Shown here: piece by piece, positions 11,502 to 13,053 of the stretch
How the letters are laid out: the number at the start of each line of letters is the position of its first letter
Numbering within the stretch: position 1 is the stretch's first letter
Origin: JAZDPK01 sp043797615
GTDB taxonomy: Bacteria > Patescibacteriota > Patescibacteriia > UBA11705 > JABHMO01
Assembly: GCA_043797615.1 (NCBI GenBank)
Contig: JAZDPK010000049.1
Location: 1-13,053, forward strand
Direction of reading: 5' to 3'
DNA length: 13,053 bases
Notes under the pieces: model-generated
What the model was told of the DNA's origin: nothing
Database searches by the model: none
The model's input: the letters and a program-made list of their open reading frames with translations, nothing else
Position numbers and translations under genes: made by a program

Positions 11502-13053
11502 TCAGCGTTTTTTCCGCATATTTTTGGCGATAAACGTTCCCCGTTCATATTTGATGCGCAATTTGCGTATTTCATTCCACAATAACGCGATGAAAACGAT
11601 CAATATAAAAATGAAAGTTAACAATATCGCAATCACCGGCAGATAAACCTGTTCCAACCGAACCGTTTGTTTGGCGCCGGCCGGAGTGACTGTTATGTTA
11701 AACGCGCCGCTCGGTCCGCTCTTTACTCCGCCATCATTCGTTACTTCAGCCCAAAGCGCGTAATTACCTTCAGTCAGTTTGCCACTGGTAAACGAGAAAT
11801 TGCCGTCCGGCCCGCTCTTCGCCTCATGTTTGGCCGCCGCCTCGCCGCTCTTCTGCAGCCAAACCGTAATCGCGGAATTCGGATACGTAATTCCTTTAAC
11901 GGTCAATGTCTTGCCGCTAGGCATAGCCTGCGGACAATCGGTGATTGTCGGCGGCAACAGGCCGAGCTCGATGAAATCAACCATTGCTTTGGCCGAATTG
12001 CCGGCTTTGTCGTACGCAATCGCGGCGATCGCGTGGCTGCCGGCGGCCTGCACGGGCAAAGCGTAAACGCCGTCTTTCAATTCCGACAAAGAAACATTGA
12101 TTGGATCGCCTTTGTCAATCGAAAGTTTCCAATGATCGATGCCGGACAAAGCGTCATCCGCGCTCAACAAAATTTTCGGCTGCGGATCAACGGTTTCTGC
12201 GCCGTCAACCAATTTCACCGAGACCGATTCAGGCGCAACAGAATCTATTTGAAACCGATAATGCGAAATCGATCCCCAGCCGGCGCTGTTTTTCAATTGA
12301 ACATGGAAATACCAGGTTCCGTCGTCCATATCCGCCAACAATTTTTTCGAAACGGCCGGGCTGTAATTCACTTGCGGCTGGGAATTCGGGAATTTGTCGT
12401 AAAGCAATCGATCCGCGATGATATCCGGCGCAAGATTCCAAGTGAATGTCGGATTATTGTCTTTATACCAAGCGTTCTGGTCCGGATGAGTGGAAGAATT
12501 GATGATCGGCGCGGCCGGAACTTTCACTGTCTTTTCAACTTTCGGTTCGGCGGCCGGAGCCGGCGTCGGTTTTGTTTCCGGAACGGTTTCCTTCGTCGCG
12601 TTGATGTCGAACTTCGCGCTGCCCAGGCTTGCCAGAATATTCGTGCCCAATCCGTCGTTCGCCAGCACCGAGCCGGAATTGAAATTCAGCGTTGCTTCGC
12701 CAATGGATTTGGCTTTGAAATTAATTGTCAGCAATTTTCCGTTCGCGCCAGTGAATCCCGGATTTAAAACAATGCCCTCGAAACTCACCGTGCCGGCCGC
12801 ATTCGAATAAGACGGCTCCTGCACCCACAAGCTGAAGATTGAACCGCTCTTTGAAAGAGATATTATTTCCAGATTATTTGAAAAATTAAGAGTGCCGCTG
12901 GCCGCGTTCATGGCCTGATCAGCGCTGGAAACGTAAACAACGATAGGAAATGCCTGCCCGGCCAGGTAATCTCCGCTAGACGGAGACAAATACAGGCTGG
13001 CGGCCGAAGCTGAATGGCAAACGCCAAAAAGCGCGAGCAAAAAAAACACCGAC
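11502..13053 (-). CDS. Surface-exposed cohesin/Ig-like protein, anchored by a C-terminal TM helix (5' end outside window)
   Basis: The frame is open at the window edge (a Ser codon precedes the GTG at 13049), so the true start and part of the signal peptide are missing. The visible part begins with a hydrophobic export signal (FFLLALFGVCHSASAAS, cut near ASA). Numbering from that GTG, residues ~18-150 resemble a cohesin domain (LSPSSGDYLAGQAFPIVVYV, LLTINFKAKSIGEATLNF). Residues ~151-178 are a Pro/Thr/Glu/Lys linker. Residues ~180-268 look like an FN3-type module (DDGTWYFHVQLKNSAGWGS). Residues ~272-360 and ~366-455 are two Ig-like modules. Residues ~468-491 form one transmembrane helix, followed by a basic cytoplasmic tail (RKLRIKYERG...). 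No LPxTG motif is present. A role in adhesion or cell-surface assembly is inferred from architecture only. Confidence 0.85.
   Translation of the reverse strand, partial: SVFFLLALFGVCHSASAASLYLSPSSGDYLAGQAFPIVVYVSSADQAMNAASGTLNFSNNLEIISLSKSGSIFSLWVQEPSYSNAAGTVSFEGIVLNPGFTGANGKLLTINFKAKSIGEATLNFNSGSVLANDGLGTNILASLGSAKFDINATKETVPETKPTPAPAAEPKVEKTVKVPAAPIINSSTHPDQNAWYKDNNPTFTWNLAPDIIADRLLYDKFPNSQPQVNYSPAVSKKLLADMDDGTWYFHVQLKNSAGWGSISHYRFQIDSVAPESVSVKLVDGAETVDPQPKILLSADDALSGIDHWKLSIDKGDPINVSLSELKDGVYALPVQAAGSHAIAAIAYDKAGNSAKAMVDFIELGLLPPTITDCPQAMPSGKTLTVKGITYPNSAITVWLQKSGEAAAKHEAKSGPDGNFSFTSGKLTEGNYALWAEVTNDGGVKSGPSGAFNITVTPAGAKQTVRLEQVYLPVIAILLTFIFILIVFIALLWNEIRKLRIKYERGTFIAKNMRKKR

Noticed and set aside
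11667..12767. 366-codon plus-strand open frame opposite the surface protein gene
   Set aside because: It is Arg-rich and lies wholly within a gene with clear domains, a signal peptide and a membrane anchor. It is a shadow of that gene's GC pattern.

Overview
This looks like a chromosomal segment of a bacterium with roughly balanced base composition, most likely a member of the Patescibacteria (Candidate Phyla Radiation). That placement is an inference. It rests on the many short proteins with no recognisable family, a DedA-type membrane protein fused to a NUDIX domain, a TrmB-like HTH regulator, a cohesin/Ig-type surface protein with one membrane anchor, and abundant hairpin repeats between genes. 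Genes end in TGA as well as TAA and TAG, so UGA is a stop codon here and the recoded Gracilibacteria/SR1 groups are unlikely.

Layout. Bases 1-75 hold a minus-strand tRNA-Asn with its own promoter. A plus-strand unit (promoter 304-331, CDS 408-611, terminators 681-711 and 760-820) encodes a 67-residue unknown protein. It converges on a minus-strand dnaG-rpoD pair (3915-828), a reduced macromolecular-synthesis operon. Then come a 103-residue unknown gene (4197-4508, minus) and a radical SAM protein with an N-terminal cobalamin-binding-like domain (4655-6130, minus). Bases 6131-6648 have no conventional gene. They hold an inverted array of 9-bp units, a plus-strand promoter and a terminator bounding a possible ~300-nt RNA, a tiny ORF with a perfect ribosome-binding site whose stop lies beyond that terminator, and an opposing minus-strand promoter. 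Next are the DedA-NUDIX fusion (6649-7779, minus), a cluster of hairpin repeats (7803-7934) and a TrmB-like regulator (7943-8689, minus).

A plus-strand operon follows: a CoaD-like adenylyltransferase (8941-9429) and a DUF3307-type membrane protein (9448-9843), preceded by a leader with alternative pairings and closed by a bidirectional terminator. The right side is all minus strand: an unknown 244-residue protein (9961-10695), a spacer with a near-perfect 36-bp palindrome, an unknown 160-residue protein with a full-consensus promoter (10877-11359), and the 3' part of a surface protein gene that runs off the window (11502-13053).

Housekeeping functions (priming of replication, primary sigma factor, tRNA-Asn, CoA synthesis) are interleaved with lineage-specific genes. 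Translation signals fall into two classes. Five starts have an identical AAAGGAGG placed 4-5 nt before ATG. The other starts (rpoD, dnaG, radical SAM, DedA-NUDIX, TrmB-like, and the genes at 4508 and 10695) have no clear Shine-Dalgarno. The least explained region is 6131-6648.
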